64,000 bases of DNA from Paenibacillus humicus NBRC 102415 (GTDB taxonomy: Bacteria; Bacillota; Bacilli; Paenibacillales; Paenibacillaceae): assembly GCF_004000905.1 (NCBI RefSeq), contig NZ_BIMD01000018.1, positions 26,607 to 90,606 of the forward strand. Direction: 5' to 3'. Made by a program: the position numbers and the translations under genes. A model generated the notes under the pieces. It did no database searches, had not been told where the DNA came from, and saw nothing but the letters and a program-made list of their open reading frames with translations. Positions 8,115-16,996 of this stretch are shown piece after piece (position 1 is the first letter of the stretch; each line of letters opens with the position of its first letter).

Positions 8115-9221
8115 ATGGATACGCTGCCCTACAAGCATCGCTGGCTCAAAATGAAAGAGGCGCTGAATGCGTCCGGAATGGATCTGGCCATTCTGACCTC
8201 GCCGGCCAGCATATTTTACCTGACCGGCTTTTATAGCGATCCGCATGAGCGTTTCATGGCGCTCGTCATCGAGCCCGGCAAGGACGGTTATACGCTTCTG
8301 GTGCCTGCCCTCGACGAGGAGAGCGCCCGCGGGGCGGTCCAGGTGGGCAGGCTGGTAGGGATCGGCGATACGGACGATGCCTACGCTCTGCTGGAGAAGG
8401 AGACTGGGACGCAGGCGTCGGTCGTCGGGGTAGAGAGCGCGCATCTGCGGTACTCCGGTTACTTGCAGCTGGCGCGGCTGTACGGCCAAGCCGCCTTCCG
8501 CGATGCGGAGCCGCTCGTCATGGGGCTTCGTCTCGTCAAGTCGGAAGGAGAGATCGAGCTCGTCAAGAAAGCCGTCGCCCTCGCGGAGCAAGTGCTTGCG
8601 GAGACGGTAGCCAAAGCCGCTCCCGGAGTGACCGAGCTGGAGCTCAATGCCGAGATCGAGTATCGGCTGCGCGTTCTCGGGGGCGACAAGCCTGCGTTCG
8701 AGACGAGCGTTCTCGGAGGCGTCAGAACCGCTTTGCCGCATGGCCGGTCCAGCGGTTACAAGCTGCAGGAGAACGACTTGCTTCTGATCGACATGGGCGT
8801 CTACAAGGATGGATACTGCTCCGATATTACCCGCACGTTCCTGATCGGGGAAGGTACGGACTCGCAGCATCGCATCTACGATTCGGTGCTCAAGGCCAAC
8901 CGCAGCGCCTTGGCCGCCGTGAAGGCGGGAAGGCCGCTCGCAGAGGTGGACCGGGGAGCGCGCAGCGTGATCGAAGGGGACGGATACGGCTTCTACTTTA
9001 CGCATCGCACCGGCCATGGCATGGGGATCGACGTGCATGAGCAGCCGTCCGTGCATGGAGAGAACAAGACGCTCATGCAGGCGGGCCTGCTCTTCACCAT
9101 CGAGCCAGGCATTTACATTCCGGAGATCGGCGGAGTCCGCATCGAGGATGACGTCTACATCGGACTTGACGGGCAGCCTGTCGTCCTGACGTCGTATCCG
9201 CGGGAGCTCACCCACCTGTAG
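8115..9221 (+). CDS. M24 family Xaa-Pro peptidase
   Basis: A 368-residue two-domain protein: an N-terminal creatinase-type domain (about 1-130) and a C-terminal pita-bread M24 domain. Metal ligands are visible in LLIDMGVYKDGYCSDITRTF (two Asp), THRTGHGMGIDVHE (His), FTIEPGIYIP (Glu) and VRIEDDVYI (Glu). This matches proline dipeptidases/aminopeptidases such as YqhT, YkvY and PepQ, cytoplasmic enzymes that recycle proline peptides. The start is set by GGAGG nine bases upstream of the ATG. It is a monocistronic unit closed by a terminator shared with the convergent cupin gene. Confidence 0.92.
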   Translation: MDTLPYKHRWLKMKEALNASGMDLAILTSPASIFYLTGFYSDPHERFMALVIEPGKDGYTLLVPALDEESARGAVQVGRLVGIGDTDDAYALLEKETGTQASVVGVESAHLRYSGYLQLARLYGQAAFRDAEPLVMGLRLVKSEGEIELVKKAVALAEQVLAETVAKAAPGVTELELNAEIEYRLRVLGGDKPAFETSVLGGVRTALPHGRSSGYKLQENDLLLIDMGVYKDGYCSDITRTFLIGEGTDSQHRIYDSVLKANRSALAAVKAGRPLAEVDRGARSVIEGDGYGFYFTHRTGHGMGIDVHEQPSVHGENKTLMQAGLLFTIEPGIYIPEIGGVRIEDDVYIGLDGQPVVLTSYPRELTHL

Positions 9222-9301
9222 GGTCTGCCCGCTTGAGCTTGAGCTGCATGGCTGATGGGCTGCATGGCAGCCGCGGCGCGTCTTGCCGGCGATCCTTAAT
9301 G

Positions 9302-9355
9302 AAAAAAGCTGTTCCCGGGGCCTCTTGCTTGAGGCTTGCAGGGAACAGCTTTTTC
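9302..9355. terminator. Bidirectional terminator between M24 peptidase and cupin genes
   Basis: AAAAAAGCTGTTCCC...GGGAACAGCTTTTT, with an inner CCTC...GAGG stem, serves both convergent genes. Confidence 0.85.
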
Positions 9356-9362
9356 GTCGGTT

Positions 9363-9836
9363 CTACTTTTCGTCCGGAGCGATCATCGAAAAATCGTCGT
9401 AGTGGAAAGCCGGCGCCACGATGCAGGTGACGAGCACAGGCTCGTCTCCGGCAGGCCGGGCGGTCTGCCAGGCGCCTGCGGGGACAAGCGCCTGCGGAGT
9501 CTGTCCGGAAGCGATGTCCAGGCCGAGGATGAATGTCTCCGCAGCTTCGGGCTTGTCTCCATGCCCGCCGATCGTCAGCTCGAGCGGCCCGCCTGCGTGG
9601 AACAGCCACAGCTCGTCGGAGAGCACCTTGTGCCACGCGGATTCCTCGCCCGGATGCAGCAGGAAGTAGACGGAGCTGGCGGCTGCCCTCGCGCCGGAAT
9701 AGCGGTCTCCAAGCACTTCATGGGGAATTTGATAGGAAGCTTTCCAAATTTCCTTGAACCAGCCGCCTTCGATATGGCGGTCCATGTCAAGAAGCTCCAC
9801 AAAGGGAGACGGGGATGTCGGGACGGTCATGGCCAT
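9363..9836 (-). CDS. Cupin-fold protein, DUF985 family
   Basis: A 157-residue protein whose order of motifs fits the DUF985 cupins: GGWFKEIW, SSVYFLLHPGEESAWHKVLSDELWLFHAGGPLEL and VPAGAWQTARP. The function of this family is not established; some relatives resemble sugar-binding or epimerase-like cupins. It starts at the ATG after AAGGAG. The upstream minus-strand promoter TTGGAA-18-TATAGT is well placed. Confidence 0.85.
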   Translation of the reverse strand: MAMTVPTSPSPFVELLDMDRHIEGGWFKEIWKASYQIPHEVLGDRYSGARAAASSVYFLLHPGEESAWHKVLSDELWLFHAGGPLELTIGGHGDKPEAAETFILGLDIASGQTPQALVPAGAWQTARPAGDEPVLVTCIVAPAFHYDDFSMIAPDEK

Positions 9837-9872
9837 TCATTCTCCTTGTCGCGTTGGAATGCGTATTTTTCT

Positions 9873-9902
9873 ACTATAGCATGGGCGCGGCAGCGATTCC
9901 AA
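9873..9902 (-). promoter_or_regulatory. SigA promoter for the cupin gene
   Basis: On the minus strand TTGGAA and TATAGT are separated by 18 bases, 37 bases upstream of the cupin start codon. Confidence 0.6.
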
Positions 9903-9940
9903 ACCAAGAATGATTTGATCGTTTCAGGCACACGTTCTCA

Positions 9941-9970
9941 TAGACAACTTCGGACAAGCGATGGTAAGAT
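9941..9970 (+). promoter_or_regulatory. SigA promoter for the serine protease gene
   Basis: TAGACA (9941-9946) and TAAGAT (9965-9970) are 18 bases apart. The position also argues against the in-frame ATG at 9961, which lies inside the promoter. Confidence 0.55.
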
Positions 9971-10017
9971 ACTGGAAGTTTACTAATCGCTGGTTGGGAG
10001 AGAGGTTGAGTCCAGAC

Positions 10018-11562
10018 ATGAAATTAATCGGAGAACGTCTCCGTCCAGCCGCTGCCTTGCTGACAGCGCCAGTCCTGGCTGCAGCCTTGCTTGCAGCCCC
10101 TGCCGCTCCGGCGGCTGCGGCGTCTGCCCAAGCGGTGACCGCGCAGGCTCAGCCGATCGTTATTATGCTCGACGGCAAGAAGCTTGCCGTGCGGATGAGT
10201 CCGGTCATCCTGAAGGGATCGATCCTGGTTCCGATGAAGGATATTTTCAAGGCGCTCGGAAGCGAGCTGAGCTGGGATCCCAAGACGAGGACGCTGCTTG
10301 CGAGCAGCGGAGGCTACTTCAGCATGTCCCTCAAGGTTGGGGCTTCCCATGCCGTCGTGAACGGCAAATCCGTGAAGCTGGATAGCCCGGCCGTAATTCT
10401 GAACGGGACTACATTCGTCCCGATCCGCTTCGTCAGCGAGACGATGGGAGCCGAGGTGAAGTGGGATGCCAAATCCCGCATCGTCCGCATCTCTTCGGAG
10501 GAAGCCCAGCTTGAGGCCGCTGTCGCAAAAGCCGAGAAGGAACGCGCGTCGCGGCGTCTCACGACGGCGCAGATTGTCGCCAAGAACGACGACAGCGTCG
10601 TTCTGATCCAGACCGATTACGGACAAGGAAGCGGCGTTGTCGCCGGTCCGCGCCTCATCCTGACGAATCTGCATGTCATGAAGGACGCCAAGTCCGGCAA
10701 GATCATGACGAACGACGGCCGCTCGATCGACATCCAGGGAGTCGCCGCCACGGATGAGAAGAACGATCTTGCGCTCGTATTGACCAAGCAGGATATGGAT
10801 CTGGTTCCGATTGTATTCGGAAGCTTCGACGACGTGCAGAAGGGCGATACCGTCGTAGCGATCGGCAGCCCTCTCGGACTGCAGAACACCGTGTCGGAAG
10901 GCTTGATCAGCAACATCGGCTATGACGATGGAAGCTTCTATTACCAAGTGAGCACGCCGATCGACCATGGCAGCTCGGGCGGAGGCTTGTTCAACCAGTA
11001 CGGGGAGCTCATCGGCCTGACGACCTCCGGCTATGACGACACGACGGCAGACCTCAACTTTGCGACTTCTTCAGAGGACGCCGAGAATCTGCTGCGTACC
11101 GCGAAGTTTGATGCGGCCAAAGTCGGCTTCCTCAAGCCGACGCTGCCGGACAGTCTGGAAGGGGCTTCGCTGGACGAAATCGCGGCATTGATGAAGAAGG
11201 AATTCGGCAGCATTCAGGGCAGCGACGGCAATCTGGCGCTGACCGGCTGGAAGGCGGAGAGGGATGCGGCAGGCTGGCTGGTCATCCAGGCGGACGTCAA
11301 TCCGGATTTCTATGATTATTACGGCTCCAAGATGCAGAAGGATCTCCGCATGTGGGGAGCGAACACATCCTACGAGCTGCACGGCATGCTGCCGAAGGAG
11401 AAGATCCAGCTTGTTCTGATGTACGGCAAGCAAGTGGATTTCGAGCCGCGCGGTTATGCGGCCGGCGAAGCGACGGCTTCGGCAGACGGCAAGTGGAACA
11501 TCCGTTATGCGGTTCTGGATGTCCAGTTCAAGGAAGACATGCTCATCAAGCTTCGCGGCTGA
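10018..11562 (+). CDS. Secreted trypsin-like (HtrA-type) serine protease with copper amine oxidase N-terminal-type domain
   Basis: A 514-residue exported protein. It has a signal peptide (about 1-36, Ala-rich, ending near AAAASA) and a copper-amine-oxidase N-terminal-like (stalk) domain (about 46-160, IVIMLDGKKLAVRMSPVILKGSILVPMKDIF...FVPIRFVSE). A short linker precedes a chymotrypsin-fold protease with an intact triad: H219 (TNLHV), D250 (EKNDLAL) and S320 (HGSSGGG). The C-terminal 150 residues are a separate domain I cannot name. No PDZ domain is visible. I chose the ATG at 10018 because the signal peptide begins there and the promoter overlaps the upstream ATG. A terminator follows. Confidence 0.9.
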   Translation: MKLIGERLRPAAALLTAPVLAAALLAAPAAPAAAASAQAVTAQAQPIVIMLDGKKLAVRMSPVILKGSILVPMKDIFKALGSELSWDPKTRTLLASSGGYFSMSLKVGASHAVVNGKSVKLDSPAVILNGTTFVPIRFVSETMGAEVKWDAKSRIVRISSEEAQLEAAVAKAEKERASRRLTTAQIVAKNDDSVVLIQTDYGQGSGVVAGPRLILTNLHVMKDAKSGKIMTNDGRSIDIQGVAATDEKNDLALVLTKQDMDLVPIVFGSFDDVQKGDTVVAIGSPLGLQNTVSEGLISNIGYDDGSFYYQVSTPIDHGSSGGGLFNQYGELIGLTTSGYDDTTADLNFATSSEDAENLLRTAKFDAAKVGFLKPTLPDSLEGASLDEIAALMKKEFGSIQGSDGNLALTGWKAERDAAGWLVIQADVNPDFYDYYGSKMQKDLRMWGANTSYELHGMLPKEKIQLVLMYGKQVDFEPRGYAAGEATASADGKWNIRYAVLDVQFKEDMLIKLRG

Positions 11563-11580
11563 TCCATCGGACTCATACCG

Positions 11581-11610
11581 CCTCCGGACCCCAGGTCCGG
11601 AGGTTTTTTA
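11581..11610 (+). terminator. Terminator after the serine protease gene
   Basis: CCTCCGGACC-ccag-GTCCGGAGG is followed by TTTTTTA. Confidence 0.85.
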
Positions 11611-11812
11611 TAGGAGGAATCCCGGCTTGAAGGTGAACGCCGGCGCTTCCGGGGAACATTCCATCTGCTCGGCTGATTCGGCTGGATCCTATGTTCAGCG
11701 TCTATAGCTCGTTGACTTTGACGCGGGAGAGACGGCTTCCAGGGAGCCCTCTCTTCTTTTTCGCTCCGAAGTTGGGTAGAATGGGAGAATGACGATTGCA
11801 AAGAGGGATTCC

Positions 11813-13603
11813 ATGAAAGTAGTATTAACGACACTCAACGCCAAATTCATCCACACCTCGCTCGCGCTCCGCTGCCTGAAGGCCTATGCGGAGAAGGACT
11901 TCCCGATCGAGATTGCCGAATATACGATCAAGGATCCGGTGATGAACATCGTATCCGATCTGTACAGCAAAAATCCGGATGTCATCGGCTTCTCCGTCTA
12001 CATCTGGAACATCGAGGAGACGATCAAGGTCATCCGGATTCTGCGCAAGATCGCTCCGGACGTGCGGATCGTGATGGGCGGACCTGAAGTCAGCTACGAT
12101 ACGGCCGAATGGATGGAGAAGCTGCCTGAGGTCGATTTCATCATTTTCGGTGAAGGGGAGGAGACGTTCCACCATCTCCTGCAGGAAATCGACGGCGAGG
12201 GCAAATACCATCTTGTCTTCGGACTTGCTTACCGCAAGCTGCGGGAGAACGGGCCGGAGGTGCGGGTCAACATCGGCCGTCCCAAGCTGAATCTGGCCGA
12301 GCTGCCGAGTCCGCACCGGTTCCCGGAAGACCGCGAATCGCTTGCGAATCGGGTCGTCTACTTCGAGACGAGCCGCGGCTGCCCGTTCAGCTGCTCGTTC
12401 TGCCTGTCCAGCATCGAGGTCGGCGTCCGGTATTTCGATATCGAGAGGACCAAGGCCGACCTGCTCTACCTCATCGAGGCGGGAGCCAAGACGATCAAGT
12501 TCGTCGACCGCACGTTCAACATCAAGCGCGACTATGCGCTGGAGATGTTCAAGTTCCTGATCGAGAATCACGGCGGCTGCGTATTCCAGTTCGAGATTAC
12601 GGCCGATATCATGCGTCCCGAGGTGTTGGATTATCTCGCCGAGCATGCGCCTCCGGGCATCTTCCGCTTCGAGATCGGGGTGCAATCGACCAACGACGTG
12701 ACCAACGAGGCGGTGCAGCGCCGCCAGAACTGGAACAAGCTCGTGCGCACGGTGACCAAGGTCAAGGAATCGGGCAAGATCGACCAGCATCTCGATCTCA
12801 TCGCCGGTCTCCCGCATGAAGATTACGATACGTTCCGCAAGACGTTCAACGACGTCTTCGACCTGCGGCCGGAGGAGCTCCAGCTGGGCTTCCTTAAAAT
12901 GCTGCGAGGCACCGGACTGCGGATCGACGCCGACAAATACGGGTATGTGTACGCGGATCAGGCGCCTTACGAAATTCTTGGCAACAACCTGATGCCGTTC
13001 TCCGACCTGATCCGGATCAAGCGGGTGGAGGACGTGCTGGAGAAGTACTGGAACGCCCATCGCATGGACCGCACGCTGCTGTATCTGATCGAGCGGGTAT
13101 TCCCTTCGGCCTTCGATTTCTTCCAGCAGTACGGCGACTACTGGGAGCGCAGAGGCTGGGAGCGGATCGGCCATCAGCTGGAGGATCTGTTCTCCCGCCT
13201 GAAGGGCTTCCTGAACTCCGGAGAGGCTCCGGCCGGATTTGACCGCGACGTCGTGGAAGGTCTGATGAAGTACGACTACTTCCTGGGCCATAACCACAAG
13301 CCCCGCAAGGTATGGTGGGACTTCACGATGGACAAGCAGGAGCTGGGCGGCTGGATGCGCCTGCTCGGGGAGCATCCTGAGGATGTATCGCCGGCCTTCG
13401 CCGATCTCGGCCTCGGAGAGAAGGAGCTCCAGAAGCATGCGGTGCTGGAGAAGCTGCCGTTCGATCTGGAGCAGTTCCTGGCGACGGGAGAGATCGACCG
13501 CAGTTCCGGCACGCTGCTGGTCGTCCTGTATGGAGTGTCCGGCAAGCGAGGCGGGTCGGCTTATTGCCTGCGCTTGAGTCAGGGAGCGGTAGCGGCCGGG
13601 TAA
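11813..13603 (+). CDS. B12-binding-domain radical SAM protein (DUF4080 type)
   Basis: A 596-residue protein with an N-terminal cobalamin-binding-like Rossmann domain (about 1-140). A radical SAM core follows with C190-x3-C194-x2-C197 (RGCPFSCSFC) ligating a 4Fe-4S cluster, and the C-terminal domain is typical of the DUF4080 subgroup. It belongs to the broad methyltransferase/ring-rearranging B12 radical SAM class; the substrate is unknown. The canonical B12 motif DxHxxG is not evident, so cobalamin use is uncertain. The ATG at 11813 is chosen because AGAGGGA lies just upstream. A GAGAG...CTCTC hairpin with a T-tract (11727-11761) lies in its leader and could attenuate. Confidence 0.87.
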   Translation: MKVVLTTLNAKFIHTSLALRCLKAYAEKDFPIEIAEYTIKDPVMNIVSDLYSKNPDVIGFSVYIWNIEETIKVIRILRKIAPDVRIVMGGPEVSYDTAEWMEKLPEVDFIIFGEGEETFHHLLQEIDGEGKYHLVFGLAYRKLRENGPEVRVNIGRPKLNLAELPSPHRFPEDRESLANRVVYFETSRGCPFSCSFCLSSIEVGVRYFDIERTKADLLYLIEAGAKTIKFVDRTFNIKRDYALEMFKFLIENHGGCVFQFEITADIMRPEVLDYLAEHAPPGIFRFEIGVQSTNDVTNEAVQRRQNWNKLVRTVTKVKESGKIDQHLDLIAGLPHEDYDTFRKTFNDVFDLRPEELQLGFLKMLRGTGLRIDADKYGYVYADQAPYEILGNNLMPFSDLIRIKRVEDVLEKYWNAHRMDRTLLYLIERVFPSAFDFFQQYGDYWERRGWERIGHQLEDLFSRLKGFLNSGEAPAGFDRDVVEGLMKYDYFLGHNHKPRKVWWDFTMDKQELGGWMRLLGEHPEDVSPAFADLGLGEKELQKHAVLEKLPFDLEQFLATGEIDRSSGTLLVVLYGVSGKRGGSAYCLRLSQGAVAAG

Positions 13604-13668
13604 GCGTCTGACGGCTGATCGGCTTGGCTGGAGGACAGCAATCCCGCTGAGCGGAGAGTAATAGGAGA

Positions 13669-13711
13669 ACCATCCGGCTTGCCGCCGTTGCGGGAGCCGG
13701 GTGGTCTTTTT
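13669..13711 (+). terminator. Terminator after the radical SAM gene
   Basis: ACCATCCGGCT...AGCCGGGTGGT is followed by seven T residues. Confidence 0.8.
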
Positions 13712-13738
13712 TTCTTCCCGCCGGTTTTTTCCGGCAGC

Positions 13739-13789
13739 AAAAAAAGGAGCTGTACGGAGCAGGATGGCCTGCTCGCGTACAGCTCCTTT
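13739..13789. terminator. Terminator of the manA unit (bidirectional form)
   Basis: AAAAAAAGGAGCTGTACG...CGTACAGCTCCTTT is a 12-bp stem. Read on the minus strand it ends in a T-tract after manA. Confidence 0.8.
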
Positions 13790-13814
13790 GATTGTATGGC
13801 GGCTTGACCCCGGG

Positions 13815-14789
13815 TCAGGGAACGAGGCTGCGGATGACGGTCATCTCGCCGTCCAGCTCGTAGCTGCCGAGAGTGGCCGGAAGCAGGAAGCATTCGCCGG
13901 CTTTGACAGCTTGCGATTGTCCTTCGCCCCAGGCAATGCTGCCCTGGCCTTCGGCAATGACGAGGATGACGAAGCTGTCGGCGGAGGTGGCGAGCTCCCA
14001 GGACCCCCGAACGACCCCTTTGTCCACCAGGAAGTACGGGGATTCGGCAATCGTCAGCCAGCTGCCCGGCTGCGCGTCCTCCGTGCTCATGCGTGTCGCT
14101 CCGGCTCCCTCATAGGCAATGACGTTGAGAGAATCCTCTACATGCAGCTCGCGAAGCTGGCCGTCAAGGCCGGGGCGCTTGTAGTCATAGAGGCGATAGG
14201 TCGTATCGGAGTTCTGCTGGATTTCCGCCACGACGACGCCCGCGCACAGGGCGTGGACGGTTCCCGCCGGAATGTAGAAGGCGTCGCCCGCCTTGACCGT
14301 CACTTCCTGCAGAGCGTCCATGACGCGGTCCTCGTCGATGGCCTGCTGCAGTCCGGTACGGTCGATGCCTTCCTTGAGGCCGTAGATGATTTTGGCGCCC
14401 GGCTTGGCGTCGAGAATGTACCACATCTCGGTCTTGCCAAGCTCGCCGGCCGGGAGACGGTCGTAGCTGTCGGTAGGGTGGACCTGCACGGACAGATCGT
14501 CATTGCAGTCGAGCAGCTTGATCAGCAGCGGGAAACGGCCGTTTTTCTCGGAGAAGCCCTTGCTGCCGAACCATTCCCGTCCGTACCGCTCGCGGATCTC
14601 GTCCAGGCCGAGCCCGTCCAGCGGCCCGCCGAGCACTTTGGTCGTGCCGTTCGGGTGGTCGCCAATCATCCAGCCTTCGCCGATATGGCCTTCCGGAAGC
14701 TCCAGGCCGAATTGCTCCAGCGCCCGTCCGCCCCATACGCGTTCTTTCATTTCAGGTTTGAATTGCAATGGATAAGGGTTGACAGTCAT
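13815..14789 (-). CDS. manA: Class I mannose-6-phosphate isomerase
   Basis: A 324-residue zinc-dependent cupin enzyme interconverting mannose-6-phosphate and fructose-6-phosphate. Family motifs are visible: WGG..LE near the N-terminus, PLLIKLLDCNDDLSVQVHPTDSYD (metal-site QxHP), GKTEMWYILDAKPGAKI, and AGDAFYIPAGTVHALCAGVVVAEIQQNSDTTYRLYDY. The length matches the short Bacillus ManA/Pmi forms (about 315). It starts ten bases after AGGAG. It appears to be its own transcription unit, ending at a strong terminator. Confidence 0.95.
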   Translation of the reverse strand: MTVNPYPLQFKPEMKERVWGGRALEQFGLELPEGHIGEGWMIGDHPNGTTKVLGGPLDGLGLDEIRERYGREWFGSKGFSEKNGRFPLLIKLLDCNDDLSVQVHPTDSYDRLPAGELGKTEMWYILDAKPGAKIIYGLKEGIDRTGLQQAIDEDRVMDALQEVTVKAGDAFYIPAGTVHALCAGVVVAEIQQNSDTTYRLYDYKRPGLDGQLRELHVEDSLNVIAYEGAGATRMSTEDAQPGSWLTIAESPYFLVDKGVVRGSWELATSADSFVILVIAEGQGSIAWGEGQSQAVKAGECFLLPATLGSYELDGEMTVIRSLVP

Positions 14790-14853
14790 CGTTCATCCGC
14801 TCCTGTTCTCTATCTGCTAAGTATGATTTCTCGGGGTCTATGAATGGATCGGG

Positions 14854-15261
14854 TTATTCGGGACGGGTTCCCGGCTGGAACAGCTCCAGCAGCTCTCCGT
14901 CGGGACCGTAGAAGAAGAAGTACCGGGCTCCGTTCGGAAGCGTCGTCAGCTCGGTGTCCCTCAGCGGAATGCCCATGCGCTTGATGCGGGCGAATTCGCC
15001 CTCCACGTCATCGACGGTGAACGCGATGTGGTGGGTTTTGCCTTCAGCCGGAAGGCTGTCGTCATACCCCTCGATGAGCTCCAGCTCCGTTTCCTCCGAG
15101 CCGGGAAATCTCAGGAATGCCAGGCGGATCTTGCCGTCGGAGTGGGGAAGAGTGTACGTATGCTCCATGCCAAGCACCTGCTTGTAGAAGTCGATCGATG
15201 CTTCGAGCGATGCGGTCATGACGCCGACATGCTCCAATTTGCGGATTGCCATCTTGTTCAT
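14854..15261 (-). CDS. VOC (glyoxalase-fold) family protein
   Basis: A 135-residue vicinal-oxygen-chelate protein: LEHVGVMTASLEASIDFYKQVLGM starts the first beta-alpha-beta-beta-beta module, and HHIAFTVDDVEG and GPDGELLELFQPG complete the second. Possible metal ligands are H11, E71 or nearby, H84 and E128, the pattern of glyoxalase I and methylmalonyl-CoA epimerase-like proteins; the substrate is not determinable. It lies 8 bases after the methyltransferase stop, whose TAA merges with the AAGGAGG site, so it is the third gene of the ytqA-ytqB operon. Two ATGs (15261 and 15252) are possible. Confidence 0.88.
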   Translation of the reverse strand: MNKMAIRKLEHVGVMTASLEASIDFYKQVLGMEHTYTLPHSDGKIRLAFLRFPGSEETELELIEGYDDSLPAEGKTHHIAFTVDDVEGEFARIKRMGIPLRDTELTTLPNGARYFFFYGPDGELLELFQPGTRPE

Positions 15262-15269
15262 CTGCCTCC

Positions 15270-15863
15270 TTAAGTTAGTTGCCGTTTCTCGATGCCGAGC
15301 GCATAAGGCGCCGAGCGCTTCTGCGCCATCCGGTACAGGACGGTCTGCGCGCGGCCGGACGGAAGAGCGGATGCCCAGGCCAGGACGGCATCGGCTTCCG
15401 CCTCGCCGCCGGGATGGCCGGGGTACAGCACGCAGGCGAGAACGCCTCCCGGACGAAGCAGTTCCATCGCCGCCTCCATGGCGGCAAGGGTGGAAGCGGG
15501 CTGCGTCACGATGCTGCGGTCGGAGCCCTCGCCGGGCAGGTAGCCGAGATTGAACAGAACGGCGGCGATCCGGCCGCGGTCCCCATCCGGCACCGCCATG
15601 CCCATCTCGGCATGGCTGCGCAGATACAGGCTGACCGCCGGCAGCTTGCCGCTGTCGCCCAGCGGAGCGAGCCGCTCCTCGGTCCGGCGGATGGCATCAC
15701 CCTGGACATCAAATCCGATGAGCTTGCCGCGAGGTCCGACCAGCTCCGCCAGGAAGCGGGCATCCGCTCCGCCGCCGAGCGTCGCGTCGATGACGGCGTC
15801 GCCAGGCTGCACTCTTTCCCTAACCCAGCCGTGGGCCGCGCCGATGACGGACAGGAAGCCCAT
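15270..15863 (-). CDS. mnmM: tRNA methyltransferase, MnmM/YtqB family
   Basis: A 197-residue class I SAM-dependent methyltransferase: DATLGGGADARFL (motif I, about 26-38), LIGFDVQ, and the family stretch VLFNLGYLPGEGSDRSIVT. B. subtilis YtqB (PF06962, first annotated as an rRNA methylase) was shown to be MnmM, which methylates nm5s2U34 to mnm5s2U34 in tRNA. Its ATG overlaps the upstream stop (TGATG at 15861-15865), so the two proteins are translationally coupled. Assignment rests on family motifs plus the conserved ytqA-ytqB neighbourhood. Confidence 0.85.
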   Translation of the reverse strand: MGFLSVIGAAHGWVRERVQPGDAVIDATLGGGADARFLAELVGPRGKLIGFDVQGDAIRRTEERLAPLGDSGKLPAVSLYLRSHAEMGMAVPDGDRGRIAAVLFNLGYLPGEGSDRSIVTQPASTLAAMEAAMELLRPGGVLACVLYPGHPGGEAEADAVLAWASALPSGRAQTVLYRMAQKRSAPYALGIEKRQLT

Positions 15864-16996
15864 CAGCTATTCGCCTCTTCGGGAAGCTGCGCGGAGAGAG
15901 CCGGCGCCGTGCAGGGCTCCGCGGCATCCGCGGCGGCTTGCATCAGCTTCGCATAACGCGCCGAATTCATCTTGCGGGCCGGCTTCGTGAGCGCGGGACC
16001 CGCCGCTGCGGCCGCCACGAGCGGCACCGCCGCTTCCGGCTGCCAAAGACGGCCCTGCCAGGTGTCCCGGCGCTTCAGCTCGTCGTCGAAGGCGTTCAGC
16101 ACCTCCCATTTCTTGAGGCTCCAGGTCGGCCCGATCAGCAGGTCGCGCGGAGCGTCTCCGGTCAGCCGGTGAACGATCATCTCCGGGGGGAGGAATTCCA
16201 GCGTGTCGACGACAAGATTGACGTACTCGTCCATCTCCAGAAACCGGAGGAGGCCGGCCTCGTACTGCTTCACCATCGGCGTCTTGCGCATCAGGTGAAG
16301 AAGATGGATCTTGATTCCCTGCACGTCCATGGCGGCGACCGCGCGTCCGGTGGCGAGCATCATTTCATGGGTTTCCTGCGGAAGCCCGTAGATAATATGG
16401 GCGCATACACGGATTCCGCGCGCCCGCAGCCTCGCCACCGCATCGAGGTAGCAGGCCGTGTCGTGGGCGCGGTTGATAAGGTCTGAAGTCGATTCGTGAA
16501 TCGTCTGCAGCCCCATCTCGACCCACAGATAGGTGCGGTCGTTCAGCTCGGCGAGGTAATCGACGACGTCATCCGGCAGGCAGTCCGGCCGGGTTGCGAT
16601 CGACAGTCCGACGACGCCGGGCTGGGCGAGAATCGTCTCGTAATAGTCCCGCAGCTCCTCGACAGGCGCGTACGTGTTCGTATAGGCCTGGAAGTAGCCG
16701 ATATAGCGGGCGTCCGGCCATTTCTTGTGCTGGCGGTCCCGGATGGCGGCGAACTGCACCTCCAGATCGTCGCGCCGCTTGCCCGCGAAGTCGCCCGAGC
16801 CCCGCGCGCTGCAGAACGTGCAGCCGCCGGTGGCGATCGTGCCGTCGCGGTTCGGGCAAGTGAAGCCGGCATCGAGCATGACCTTGAAGATCTTGCCGCC
16901 AAAATGGTCTCTCATCTCGTAGTTCCATGTATGGAACCGCTTGTCTCCCCATACCATCGGGGAAGGGGACAGCGGCGTTGAATGCAGTGGATCCAT
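15863..16996 (-). CDS. mnmL: TIGR01212-type radical SAM protein (YtqA/MnmL)
   Basis: A 377-residue radical SAM protein. The cluster cysteines have the wide spacing of this family: CPNRDGT, then GGCTFC after about 14 residues. Further conserved parts are YFQAYTNTYAP, GLSIATRPDCLPDD and WVEMGLQTIHEST. B. subtilis YtqA pairs with YtqB and has been proposed to act before it in the alternative mnm5s2U34 pathway of Gram-positives (MnmL). The C-terminal 60 residues are low-complexity, Ala-rich and longer than usual. The ATG at 16996 is preceded by AAGGAAGGAGC, so I prefer it to the ATG 60 bases upstream. Confidence 0.87.
   Translation of the reverse strand: MDPLHSTPLSPSPMVWGDKRFHTWNYEMRDHFGGKIFKVMLDAGFTCPNRDGTIATGGCTFCSARGSGDFAGKRRDDLEVQFAAIRDRQHKKWPDARYIGYFQAYTNTYAPVEELRDYYETILAQPGVVGLSIATRPDCLPDDVVDYLAELNDRTYLWVEMGLQTIHESTSDLINRAHDTACYLDAVARLRARGIRVCAHIIYGLPQETHEMMLATGRAVAAMDVQGIKIHLLHLMRKTPMVKQYEAGLLRFLEMDEYVNLVVDTLEFLPPEMIVHRLTGDAPRDLLIGPTWSLKKWEVLNAFDDELKRRDTWQGRLWQPEAAVPLVAAAAAGPALTKPARKMNSARYAKLMQAAADAAEPCTAPALSAQLPEEANS

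Noticed and set aside
9961..10017. ATG at 9961 as start of the serine protease
   Set aside because: It lies inside the predicted promoter, and the signal peptide begins at the ATG at 10018.
15270..15863. rRNA methyltransferase function for the YtqB-type protein
   Set aside because: The old family label says rRNA methylase, but the ytqA neighbour and the tested function of B. subtilis YtqB point to tRNA position 34.
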